Shown here piece after piece: positions 1 through 6,650 of a stretch of 9,200 nucleotides of DNA (its first letter is position 1; every line of letters starts with the position of its first letter). Under the pieces are notes generated by a model. That model ran no database searches. It had not been told where the DNA came from and saw only the letters and a list, made by a program, of their open reading frames with translations. The stretch is from an uncultured Kouleothrix sp. GTDB taxonomy: Bacteria; Chloroflexota; Chloroflexia; Chloroflexales; Roseiflexaceae. A program made the translations under genes and the position numbers. The DNA lies in NCBI GenBank assembly GCA_937858455.1, contig CALLYN010001091.1, forward strand, positions 1 through 9,200, read 5' to 3'.

Positions 1-51
1 AAAGCCGGGCGCCGCACAAGAAAACACAAGTAATCAAACGGAGTTGGTATT

Positions 52-102
52 AAAAAGAAAGCCCGGCGCGGCCGAAGCTGCTCTGGCTTCGGCCGCGCCG
101 GG
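52..102 (-). terminator. Intrinsic terminator of the protease gene
   Basis: A perfect 17-bp inverted repeat (62-78 against 86-102) encloses a 7-base loop. Read on the minus strand it is followed by a T-rich run, TTTCTTTTT, at 60-52. The stem begins about 21 bases after the protease stop codon. A GC-rich stem plus a U-tract in the right orientation and place is the classical Rho-independent terminator. The plus strand has no T-run after the stem, so it should work mainly for minus-strand transcription. Bases 1-51 show nothing else I can name. Confidence 0.9.
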
Positions 103-123
103 AGTGAAGGTCAGGCCAACGCC

Positions 124-3100
124 CTATGGCACCGTCACCGTCACCGGCACGCGGAACAGCCCCGGCGCGTTAGACGGGCCCATCAATACCAGACCATTGT
201 AGGTACCAGCCGGCTTGCCGGCCGCGTTCCAGCTCACCGTGATCTCGGCTGAGCCGCCCGCCGGGATGGCGCTGGGCAGGCCGCTCACAGTCACGTCGCT
301 ACCCTGCACCGCGTCGACCGTCAGGTCGAACGGCGCCGTACCACCCGGCACATTGTAGCCGTGCACCAGAATGGTGTACTCGCCGTCGGCGGGGAAGGGG
401 ATCGACACGGCTTCGTCAGGCGTCGAGGAGGTGGAGCCCGCCACCAGATTGCCGTCCGCGTCGAGCACGAACAGGTCGATATCCAGCCCGGCGACATCGC
501 TGGTGGTGCTGACATTTAGCTCGGCGCCGTGGCTGATGCTGATCTTCTTGACGAACGAAGCGGTGGTGTAGTCGTTCGGGTCGTCCTGCTTCGCCGTCTC
601 GCTGGTGGTTGCCGGCTGGCTCAGGCCGAAGCCATCGGCCACGAAGTTGTTGAGCGCCAGCTCGCTCTTGAGCGTAACCGTCGCCGAGCCCGTGCCCGCA
701 CCGCCGTCGACTGCGGCCGGGTTGAGGTTGGCCAGGCCCACCTGAGCCGCGAACGGCTCGTCGAGCTGGCTGCCGTCGACGCGCACCTGGTGCAGCAGAA
801 TGCCGTGCAGACCCTCCTGGGCCGGCGCGGCGATCAGGTCGTTCGGCCCGCCCGACGATGTCTGGTAGGCCCAGCGACCGCTGCCGACGTAGGTATTCGT
901 GCTGTTGCCCACCGGCGCGAGCGTGTACGGCCCGTAGAAGTCGGGCGCGCCGGGGAAGCTCGAGAACGGCGAGGTGCAGCCAAAGCCATTGCTGTAGCAA
1001 TCGGGCGTCGGCCCAAGCACGATCGTGTCGATATCGGATTTCGCGCCGGCCCAGCTGTTGTTCACCAGCAGGTACGAGCTACCCGAGGCCGGCAGATCGC
1101 TGCTCTGCACGTCCGTCCAGAAGAAGCGCCAGTCGCCCGACTCGGCGCGCCAGGTGTAGTCGGTATAGCCGAACAGCGCGCTGTTATCGTACAGCTGCGG
1201 CCCAACCGCCGACTGCGCGCCGCCGATGTTGAAGCTCGTGCCCTGCGCGGCCACGGCCACCGTCACCGGGATCAGCACCTCTTCGTCGCCCTTGTGGCCC
1301 TTGTAGCTAGCGGCGATCGAGCCCTCGTACATGCCGTAGGGCGTGTTCGCGGGGATGCTGATCGTGGCATCGAACGTCGCCTTGCCGCGCGCCGGGATGG
1401 TGAGGCTGCGCTTGCCGAACGACGCCCACGGCCAGCTCACCTGCTTCCAGAACGACGCCTCGACCTTCAGGTCGGTATTCGGCACGCTGGCGGGCCGCGA
1501 CGAGTGGCGGAACGAGAGCAGGATACCGTCGGCCTTGCGCTTGAGCGGGCTGCCGACGCGCGCCTGCTGGGTTGGGCCGGTGTTGTAGCCGTAGCTAAAG
1601 CGCACGAACTCCTCGGGCTCCATCTCCGAGCCGGTGAGATTGCCCTGGTCGTCGTAGGTCAGGTCGACCTTGCCGTTGCTGTTGGCGTCGTTCCAGAACT
1701 TGCCATCCTTGTTCAGGTCGGTCCAGTTCAGCAGGTGGATGCGCCAGTTGTTGAACACCGCGCCCCCGCCGAGGCTGCCGCTGGGGTTGAACTCGCTGTA
1801 GGGGTACGCCTCGCGCACCTGCAGCAGGTCGGTGCCGGCCGGGATGTCCTGGTCGATCCGCCGCACGTAGTCGGGGTTGACGAAGTCGCCGTGGTCGAGC
1901 GACGCGTCGAGCGAGCGGAATGAGTAGTCCTTGGTGCCGATCTGCTTGAACCAGCGCGCGTCGAGGTCGATCTTGATCGGCTTGTTGCTCGGGTTCCACA
2001 GCGTAAATGTCTGGGTGTCCGAGCCGCCGGGCTTGATGATATTCGTGAACCCGCCGTACTCCTTGCCGCGGTAGTCGCCCGCCGTCCACTCGGCCGGTGT
2101 GGCGTACGCGCCCGAGCGGCCGCCGGCCACGTCGGTACCCTCGTCGGCATTCACCAGGCCGGCGCCCTGCGACCACACATCGTGGTTCGAGTCGCGGGCC
2201 GAGCCCATCAGCAGCGCGCGCGACTGATCGAACGTCGGCCAGCTGCCGGTGCGCTGCTTCCAGGCCTGAACGATCAGCGCCAGGTTGCCTGCCGCCACCG
2301 GGGTAGCCATCGAGGTGCCGCCAAAGTCGGCGGTGGCGATCGATCCATCAAGAATGCTGTTCAGCGGGATCGAGCCGACGCCAAACGCGCCGGTGGCGAG
2401 CACGTCGGGGCCGTTGGTGTTGTTCGCGCCGGGGCCGCGGTTCGACCACGACATCGCGTCGCCGCCGACGATCTGCTTGGCCGAGGCGATCGGCTCAAAC
2501 GCGCCGATGTCGTCGTAGAGCGTCGAGGCGCCGACGCTGATCACGTTCGGGCCCGAGGGCGGCGTGATCGTGCCGTAGCCGGCCGCGCCATTGCCGGTGG
2601 AGCGCAGGATGGTGGTGTTCGGCGCGATCACGCGGTTGATCAGGTCGATCAGCCGCGACGTGCCATCCCAGCCGTCGTTGTCGGTGCCGCTGTAGCCCCA
2701 CGAGTCGCTGACGATCTGCACATCGTCGCCGGTGCCAGGCTCGCCATCGTAGCCCAGGCCGGCGTAGATGTAGGCATCCTCGACATACGGCGTCGCGTAG
2801 GTGTCGCCATTCTGCACCGTCTCCACATCTTTGCCGGGGCCAAGCACAAGGCCCTTGCCCTTGGCCTGCGGCGGGCCGTCGGTGTAGTAGATCGAGCCGC
2901 GCACGCGACCCTGGCCCACCGCCACCGAGGTGCAGCCCATGCCGTGGTCGCCGCCAGCGCCGAGGAAGTCCATCACGTGGAACGCCACCAGGTCGCCCGG
3001 GCCGTAGGCATTGCCCGGCACGCCCCAGTACCAGTCGAGCGTCGGCACGGCGGTGGCGCCGTCGGAGATGAAGTACACCAGGCCGCCCGAGACGTCGTTC

Positions 3101-4236
3101 AGGCCGTCGTTGTTATAGTCGAGGCAGGCGGCTTCGTGGCGGCGGAAGCGCCGGTCGAGCGTGGCCGGCTTGTCGTCGGTGAAGTCGAAGTTGTAGTTCA
3201 GGTCGACATACACGCGATCGTAGACGCCGGCTTGCTTCGAGTCGACAACCAGCACCGCCGCGCGCTCGCCATCGACGGCGCTGCCATCGCCGAACGCGCC
3301 GCTGAGCAGGCTGGCGTCGGTCGAGAGGGCGACGTCGGGGTGCGAGCCGATATGGTACACGCCGCTCTTGCTGCCGGGCGGCAGCTTGTAGGTGTGCGCG
3401 GCCTCCGCGCCGAGCGGCTGGTATGCCGCGCTGCTGCCGCTTACCTTGGTCGAGGTATCGACGAAATCGGCCTGGCCGTCGGCCACAAACGACGTGCCGA
3501 GGTAGAAGTCGGCCGCAGCGTAGAACGACGAGATCGAGTCGAACATCTCGGGCAGGCCGTTGTAGGGCGAGCTCTTATCGTTGATATACGCCCATGTGCC
3601 GTACAGGTCGGGGTGGCAGTAGTCGGCGCCCGAGTCGTCGACCATCAGGCGCACGCCGGCGCCGGTGTAGCCTTTATCCCAGGCCTGCTTCGAGCCATGG
3701 ATGGCGCGGCCGGTGTCGTACCAGCCATCGGGCGCCGGGCCGATGCTCGGCTGCTTGTTGATCGCCGGCTTGAGCTTGAGCGCCCGGTTCAGCGACGGCG
3801 CCTCGGGGTCGGGCGGCACGGGGCGCTGGATCAGCGACTCGGGGCGCTGCAGGTACAGCACGCCGTCGAGCGCGGCGAGCTTGAGGATGCCGGCGGGCGA
3901 GGCCAGGCCATACGCCACCGTGCCGCCGGTCGGGTCGACAAATGGGCGCGCGAACCAGCGGCTGGTGTAGGCGCTCAGGCTGGTGCCGGCCTTGATCCGC
4001 GCGACAAACCCGATCTGGCTAGGCGCGGTGCGGTTGGTCTGCGCCGCGCGGTTGGCGCTAGCGATATCGTTGAGGAGGTTTGGATGAATCTTCGTGCGCG
4101 GGTCGGGCCGGGCGGCCGGCGACGACGCGGCGCTTGGGTAGTGCGCGAGCGCGGCCGGCTGGAACGCCAGCATCGCGCTGAGCAGCAGCGCCAGGCTCAG
4201 CAGCCTGTGCGCAAGCCGGTGTTTGGCTATTGTCAT
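124..4236 (-). CDS. Secreted subtilisin-like (S8) serine protease with C-terminal PPC-like domain
   Basis: This 1370-residue protein is predicted to be an exported endopeptidase. Residues 1-31 form a Sec signal peptide (basic start, Leu-rich core, Ala-Leu-Ala cleavage site). Residues about 72-131 resemble an I9-type propeptide. The catalytic residues appear in the usual order: Asp201 (DDSGADYCHPDL), His431 (DHGMGC), oxyanion Asn549 (STGNG) and Ser642 (GTSMATPVAAG). About 230 residues separate Asp and His, and this insertion carries Ca-binding-like loops (D345-x-N347-x-N349, D373-x-N375-x-D377-G). Two further DxNx(D/N)G loops lie at 840-858. An Fn3-like segment (about 910-1005), a PPC-like beta domain (about 1228-1312) and a final beta domain (1313-1370) follow. 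The ATG at 4236 is chosen for its signal peptide and its AGGAGGG ten bases upstream. The His motif departs from the common HGTHVAG, but all catalytic residues are present, so activity is likely. The substrate is unknown; an extracellular scavenging role is inference. It is transcribed alone. Confidence 0.95.
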   Translation of the reverse strand: MTIAKHRLAHRLLSLALLLSAMLAFQPAALAHYPSAASSPAARPDPRTKIHPNLLNDIASANRAAQTNRTAPSQIGFVARIKAGTSLSAYTSRWFARPFVDPTGGTVAYGLASPAGILKLAALDGVLYLQRPESLIQRPVPPDPEAPSLNRALKLKPAINKQPSIGPAPDGWYDTGRAIHGSKQAWDKGYTGAGVRLMVDDSGADYCHPDLYGTWAYINDKSSPYNGLPEMFDSISSFYAAADFYLGTSFVADGQADFVDTSTKVSGSSAAYQPLGAEAAHTYKLPPGSKSGVYHIGSHPDVALSTDASLLSGAFGDGSAVDGERAAVLVVDSKQAGVYDRVYVDLNYNFDFTDDKPATLDRRFRRHEAACLDYNNDGLNDVSGGLVYFISDGATAVPTLDWYWGVPGNAYGPGDLVAFHVMDFLGAGGDHGMGCTSVAVGQGRVRGSIYYTDGPPQAKGKGLVLGPGKDVETVQNGDTYATPYVEDAYIYAGLGYDGEPGTGDDVQIVSDSWGYSGTDNDGWDGTSRLIDLINRVIAPNTTILRSTGNGAAGYGTITPPSGPNVISVGASTLYDDIGAFEPIASAKQIVGGDAMSWSNRGPGANNTNGPDVLATGAFGVGSIPLNSILDGSIATADFGGTSMATPVAAGNLALIVQAWKQRTGSWPTFDQSRALLMGSARDSNHDVWSQGAGLVNADEGTDVAGGRSGAYATPAEWTAGDYRGKEYGGFTNIIKPGGSDTQTFTLWNPSNKPIKIDLDARWFKQIGTKDYSFRSLDASLDHGDFVNPDYVRRIDQDIPAGTDLLQVREAYPYSEFNPSGSLGGGAVFNNWRIHLLNWTDLNKDGKFWNDANSNGKVDLTYDDQGNLTGSEMEPEEFVRFSYGYNTGPTQQARVGSPLKRKADGILLSFRHSSRPASVPNTDLKVEASFWKQVSWPWASFGKRSLTIPARGKATFDATISIPANTPYGMYEGSIAASYKGHKGDEEVLIPVTVAVAAQGTSFNIGGAQSAVGPQLYDNSALFGYTDYTWRAESGDWRFFWTDVQSSDLPASGSSYLLVNNSWAGAKSDIDTIVLGPTPDCYSNGFGCTSPFSSFPGAPDFYGPYTLAPVGNSTNTYVGSGRWAYQTSSGGPNDLIAAPAQEGLHGILLHQVRVDGSQLDEPFAAQVGLANLNPAAVDGGAGTGSATVTLKSELALNNFVADGFGLSQPATTSETAKQDDPNDYTTASFVKKISISHGAELNVSTTSDVAGLDIDLFVLDADGNLVAGSTSSTPDEAVSIPFPADGEYTILVHGYNVPGGTAPFDLTVDAVQGSDVTVSGLPSAIPAGGSAEITVSWNAAGKPAGTYNGLVLMGPSNAPGLFRVPVTVTVP

Positions 4237-4246
4237 ACCAGAAGCT

Positions 4247-4253
4247 CCCTCCT
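4247..4253 (-). promoter_or_regulatory. Shine-Dalgarno of the protease gene
   Basis: On the minus strand AGGAGGG lies ten bases before the ATG at 4236. It is the strongest ribosome-binding match near this gene and settles the choice of start, together with the signal peptide that begins right there. Confidence 0.85.
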
Positions 4254-4520
4254 ACGTTTCGAACATGATCAACATGCCGAAGGCGGCCGTAGCCGCGGCG
4301 ACACGTGCGCGAAGCATTGAACGCGCTACAGCCATGGGCGCCGCGCGGCAGGGCCGGGCGAGGGCAGGCTGCGGCAAACGTGCACGGCTTGTCGCACTGG
4401 CTAGGTTGAGGTTCTCTTCTCTGCGTCGAGCGAAGTTCCGGGTGCTCTGGCTTGCTAGGATGGGCGGGCGGGTTCGAGGAGTAATGTGAGACGCATGCTG
4501 AAACGTTGCAACGCCGGCTC

Positions 4521-4547
4521 GCTATTGTTATAGCGGTGGCCTCCTTT
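4521..4547 (-). other. Translation-start-like duplicate, possibly decayed
   Basis: On the minus strand AAAGGAGG (4547-4540) is followed after eight bases by TATAACAATAGC (4532-4521). The real protease start reads TATGACAATAGC (4237-4226) behind AGGAGGG. The two 12-mers differ at one base, which turns the ATG start into ATA. The frame downstream of the copy contains no protease-like sequence. It may be a remnant of a duplicated 5' end or a coincidence. Confidence 0.3.
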
Positions 4548-4666
4548 CGTTACGCGGCACGCGAGACAATGCAAAACCAGCCGCCTCTTGATCGGTTCAG
4601 AGGGGCCGTCGATGCCCGGCATGTGCCGGCGTAGCTCTATTAACATTCGTATAACTTCCCCTCTAT

Positions 4667-4683
4667 CATACTTAGTATGTCAA
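4667..4683 (-). promoter_or_regulatory. Operator-like palindrome abutting a TTGACA box
   Basis: CATACTTAGTATG (4667-4679) is a palindrome with 6-bp arms around one central base. It overlaps the end of a perfect minus-strand TTGACA (4683-4678). A second minus-strand TTGACA lies at 4715-4710. A TATGAT (4670-4665) and a TTATAC (4654-4649) are nearby, but their spacings from this -35 (7 and 23 bases) are not standard, so I do not claim a complete promoter. A small dimeric repressor controlling minus-strand transcription toward the protease would fit, as inference. Confidence 0.35.
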
Positions 4684-4729
4684 GGCTTTCTTTCGCGCGC
4701 GCCTGGCCTTGTCAACCGCGTTTTAACCC

Positions 4730-4742
4730 ATCGCAATGCGAT
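4730..4742. repeat. Short palindrome ATCGCA-A-TGCGAT
   Basis: A second 13-base palindrome with perfect 6-bp arms and one central base lies about 63 bases from the first, centre to centre. Its sequence differs from the first, so it would be a site for a different protein if it is one at all. Confidence 0.3.
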
Positions 4743-4792
4743 AAATCGGTTGCCTCGCGCCAAAAAATCGGCGCGCCTAGATGAAAAAAGAT

Positions 4793-4801
4793 TTATCCAC
4801 A
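4793..4801 (+). promoter_or_regulatory. Single consensus DnaA box
   Basis: TTATCCACA matches the consensus DnaA box exactly and sits in an A-rich stretch of the spacer. No further boxes, AT-rich unwinding repeats or replication genes are near, so this is not evidence of an origin. It could be an isolated DnaA-binding regulatory site or a chance match. Confidence 0.35.
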
Positions 4802-4919
4802 TAGAAACGTACAGCAATGCGCTATTCCGGTGGTTTTACAGCCGAAGCCGAAGGCCGAGCGCGCCAGCTGCGTAGGTTCTACAGGCGTTGCACGAGCCCT
4901 GGCAATCACCACTCTTGGA

Positions 4920-4948
4920 TTGCCGCACATGCATGCCTGTGCTACAAT
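4920..4948 (+). promoter_or_regulatory. Sigma-70-type promoter with extended -10
   Basis: TTGCCG (4920-4925) is a 4/6 match to the -35 box. A 17-base spacer separates it from TACAAT (4943-4948), a 5/6 match to the -10 box, preceded by TG-C as in an extended -10. Transcription would start near 4955, leaving a leader of about 40 bases before the GTG start at 4997. Spacing and orientation are ideal for the helicase-like gene. Confidence 0.65.
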
Positions 4949-4996
4949 AGCCGCATTTGCAGGCCATAAGCGGCGATCTTCAGAAGGCGGCGAGCG

Positions 4997-5476
4997 GTGC
5001 AGAGCATCAGCGAGATTCTTCAGACGATTGCCCGGCAGCGTGGGCGCGGCGACGCAACCCCGCTGCTTGCATTTGTGGCGCTTGAGGGCACGAACGGCGA
5101 GCGGATCGCGCACCTGCCAATCGACGCCGAGCTGGCTCAGGCCTGGGTTGCGCTCACCGGCGAGCCGTTCCGGCCACATCAGGCCCACGCGCTCACGGCG
5201 CTGCGCCGCGGCGAGCCGGTGGCCCTGCGCGCAGCCAACGCCGATGTCGCGCTCACCGCGTACCTGCTGCTCTACGCCACACTGCTGGCCGAGCCATCCG
5301 CCACCGCGCTCATCCTTGCGCCCGACGACCTCGTGGTGCAGTCGGCGTGGGCCAGCATCGCCCAGCTCAACCAGGATCTGCCGCGCGCCATGCAGCTTAA
5401 CGCGCTGCCGCTCGGCCCAAACCGCCGGCCCGACGCGCTGGCCCGCGCGGTGGTGGCCGCGCCGGCAGCGTGGAGG
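4997..5476 (+). CDS. Helicase-like protein with degenerate Walker A, 5' part only
   Basis: About 160 residues are family-like. The GTG start is supported by AGAAGGCGG just upstream (4982-4990) and by the promoter at 4920-4948. Residues 56-78 (EPFRPHQAHALTALRRGEPV) resemble the N-terminal Q-motif-like segment of superfamily 2 helicases of the Hrq1/YprA kind. Residues 104-115 (ALILAPDDLVVQ) align with motif Ia. In between, the expected nucleotide-binding loop (GxxxxGKS/T) is replaced by RAANADVAL, with no Gly-Lys-Ser/Thr. The open frame formally runs to 5698, but after about residue 155-160 it becomes low-complexity Arg/Ala/Ser sequence, where the family would continue with motif Ib. I read this as truncation at a contig join or rearrangement. 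Function is uncertain: a pseudo-helicase, or the N-terminus of a larger protein whose ATPase core is elsewhere. Confidence 0.6.
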
Positions 5477-5489
5477 TCGCGCGCGTCGT

Positions 5490-6020
5490 CGTGTCCATGT
5501 TCTGTCCCACTGCGAGCGCCCGCTGCGCGTGCTCCCAGGCGCGCTGCGGAGAGCCGGCGGACTCATGGCAGAACGAGGCCATGCGCCAGCACTGAAATGC
5601 CGAAGCTGAACTTGAGCGGGCTGAGGCTCACAACGATTCCAGATTGCCCGGAGTTTTCGCGCCGTCAATCAGCGTCTTGTCCGCAATGGTCATCATAGGA
5701 TGCCCGCGCCGTCGGATGAGCAATTTTGAGGAGTCTTCTTGGTCGGCCTTTTAGGCTGTAAAGGCCGAATTTAGGAATTGTGCAAATGGAAGGCTTTGGA
5801 ATACTTCGATCCATCGCGCCAGTGAGTTTCAGGATCGCTCGCGCAACTATGTCCTCTCTCAATTGGATATCCTCGGGGATCTTTGGGGCCTCAGGCCATG
5901 AACCGAAGCCTTCACTGTCCCCACTGACATACAAAAGCGCGGCTGACATGCGCTTCACTGCCCCGCACGCCGAAACCCAACTGCTCGCATGGACGCCGGA
6001 CTCAACGGGCGGAAAACCCC
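5490..6020. other. Region without a defensible gene
   Basis: Between the broken helicase-like gene and the next gene I see no confident coding sequence. On the minus strand, 5492-5582 gives a TPR-helix-like stretch (SPQRAWEHAQRALAVGQ), closed upstream by an in-frame stop at 5628-5630. A 121-codon minus-strand frame (5665-6030) is open, but it contains the hairpin at 5743-5768 and would start by overlapping the divergent gene at 6021. I recognise nothing in its product. GC content falls from the Chloroflexota-like level on the left to a clearly lower level after about 5690, which suggests one or two joins inside this stretch. Confidence 0.5.
5743..5768. repeat. Perfect 9-bp hairpin, terminator-like
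   Basis: TCGGCCTTT (5743-5751) pairs with AAAGGCCGA (5760-5768) across an 8-base loop. A weak T-containing stretch, ATTTAGGAATT, follows on the plus strand; on the minus strand no T-run follows. It may be a weak terminator or an intergenic repeat of the lower-GC block. It also argues against coding through this point. Confidence 0.4.
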
Positions 6021-6650
6021 ATGAAGCCATTCCCAGCTAATCACAACTCGTCTGGTTGCCGGTCTGGTGTTCTGCTGGCGATAGGAGTGTTTGTTGCGAC
6101 GGCGGGCCTGGCGCAGTTGAACTGGGTAGGCGCAGGGACAAAGGTCTCAAAAGCTACGGCGGTTCATTATGCATCGGGTGAAACAAATCCGTTGATGACG
6201 GTCCGGTCCGATCGGGTTTATGGCGATTATCAGACGCGTGGTTTTTTCCGGATCGGGGTTCTGCCTTTGGTCATGGTGGACGGACTGGATCTGGAGTTGC
6301 ATGATCCAAGCCGAATCTTCACAGCGATCACGAATGCGCCGTATCTGCTCGGCAAGCAGGTGAATCCCAAAGGAGCGCTGCAGATTCGCAGATTCTCGTT
6401 GCGTCTGGCTGGACAGGATGGAGCCCTGCTGACCGCCCGAACCGTCCGTGTCATGAGTGGAACGACTTGGAGTCTCGGCCCCGGAGTGCTACGACAGTCG
6501 AATGGTGCGGAGCTGTTTTTCCAACGGGCCATTCTTTCCGTCGCGGGACCGCAAGCCGGGGAGATGGTTTGTGATACCGCCGCCGGTGTGATTCGCGAAC
6601 ACGTCCGATTTACTTCTCCGTCCCAATCAAACCCGAAAGGAAACCCATGA
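6021..6650 (+). CDS. Exported protein of unknown function
   Basis: I do not recognise this 209-residue protein. Residues 16-31 form a hydrophobic segment (VLLAIGVFVATAGLA) that ends in a plausible signal-peptidase site, Gly-Leu-Ala before Gln32, so it is probably exported. The rest alternates short hydrophobic and polar stretches (for example FFRIGVLPLVMVDGLDLEL at about 74-92) and looks beta-rich. No catalytic motif is visible. The ATG at 6021 lacks a strong ribosome-binding site; a GGCGGAAAA lies just upstream. Its stop overlaps the next start as ATGA, so the two genes are very likely translationally coupled and part of one operon. Codon use is lower in GC than the protease region, matching the N-terminal half of the next gene, and the style is Verrucomicrobiota-like (inference). 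A lipoprotein is unlikely because no lipobox Cys is present. Confidence 0.75.
   Translation: MKPFPANHNSSGCRSGVLLAIGVFVATAGLAQLNWVGAGTKVSKATAVHYASGETNPLMTVRSDRVYGDYQTRGFFRIGVLPLVMVDGLDLELHDPSRIFTAITNAPYLLGKQVNPKGALQIRRFSLRLAGQDGALLTARTVRVMSGTTWSLGPGVLRQSNGAELFFQRAILSVAGPQAGEMVCDTAAGVIREHVRFTSPSQSNPKGNP

Larger units (their letters stand above)
4237..4996. other. Long non-coding spacer between divergent genes
   Basis: About 760 bases separate the divergent protease and helicase-like genes. Short open frames exist on both strands, but their translations show no domain, no believable start and no codon pattern like the neighbours. The centre (about 4640-4810) is more AT-rich than the flanks and concentrates the regulatory-looking signals: two short palindromes, two minus-strand TTGACA boxes about 32 bases apart, a DnaA box, and further right the promoter of the helicase-like gene. 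The part nearest the protease (4260-4500) is GC-rich with no clear signal, so the protease mRNA may have a long leader. I did not find a convincing -35/-10 pair for the protease. Confidence 0.6.

Noticed and set aside
840..858. Not a region of DNA: protein loops D840-D858 of the protease read as a dockerin (coordinates here are residues)
   Set aside because: Two DxNx(D/N)G loops are present, but the helix pattern and spacing of a dockerin are not, and there is no cellulosomal context. General calcium binding is the safer reading.
2182..4320. Very long plus-strand open frame opposite the protease
   Set aside because: It is antisense to a gene with complete protease motifs. Its product is a monotonous Ala/Arg/Val/Gly/Asp sequence without domains, as expected from GC-rich codon bias. 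The similar plus-strand frame at 529-1923 is rejected for the same reason.
4793..4801. Replication origin suggested by the DnaA box
   Set aside because: Only one box is present, with no AT-rich unwinding repeats and no dnaA, dnaN or parAB nearby.
4793..5668. Minus-strand open frame of 291 codons covering the helicase-like gene
   Set aside because: It is a shadow of the plus-strand gene, which has a good promoter, a Shine-Dalgarno and family-like motifs. The shadow product is Arg/Ala-rich without motifs and crosses the probable join.
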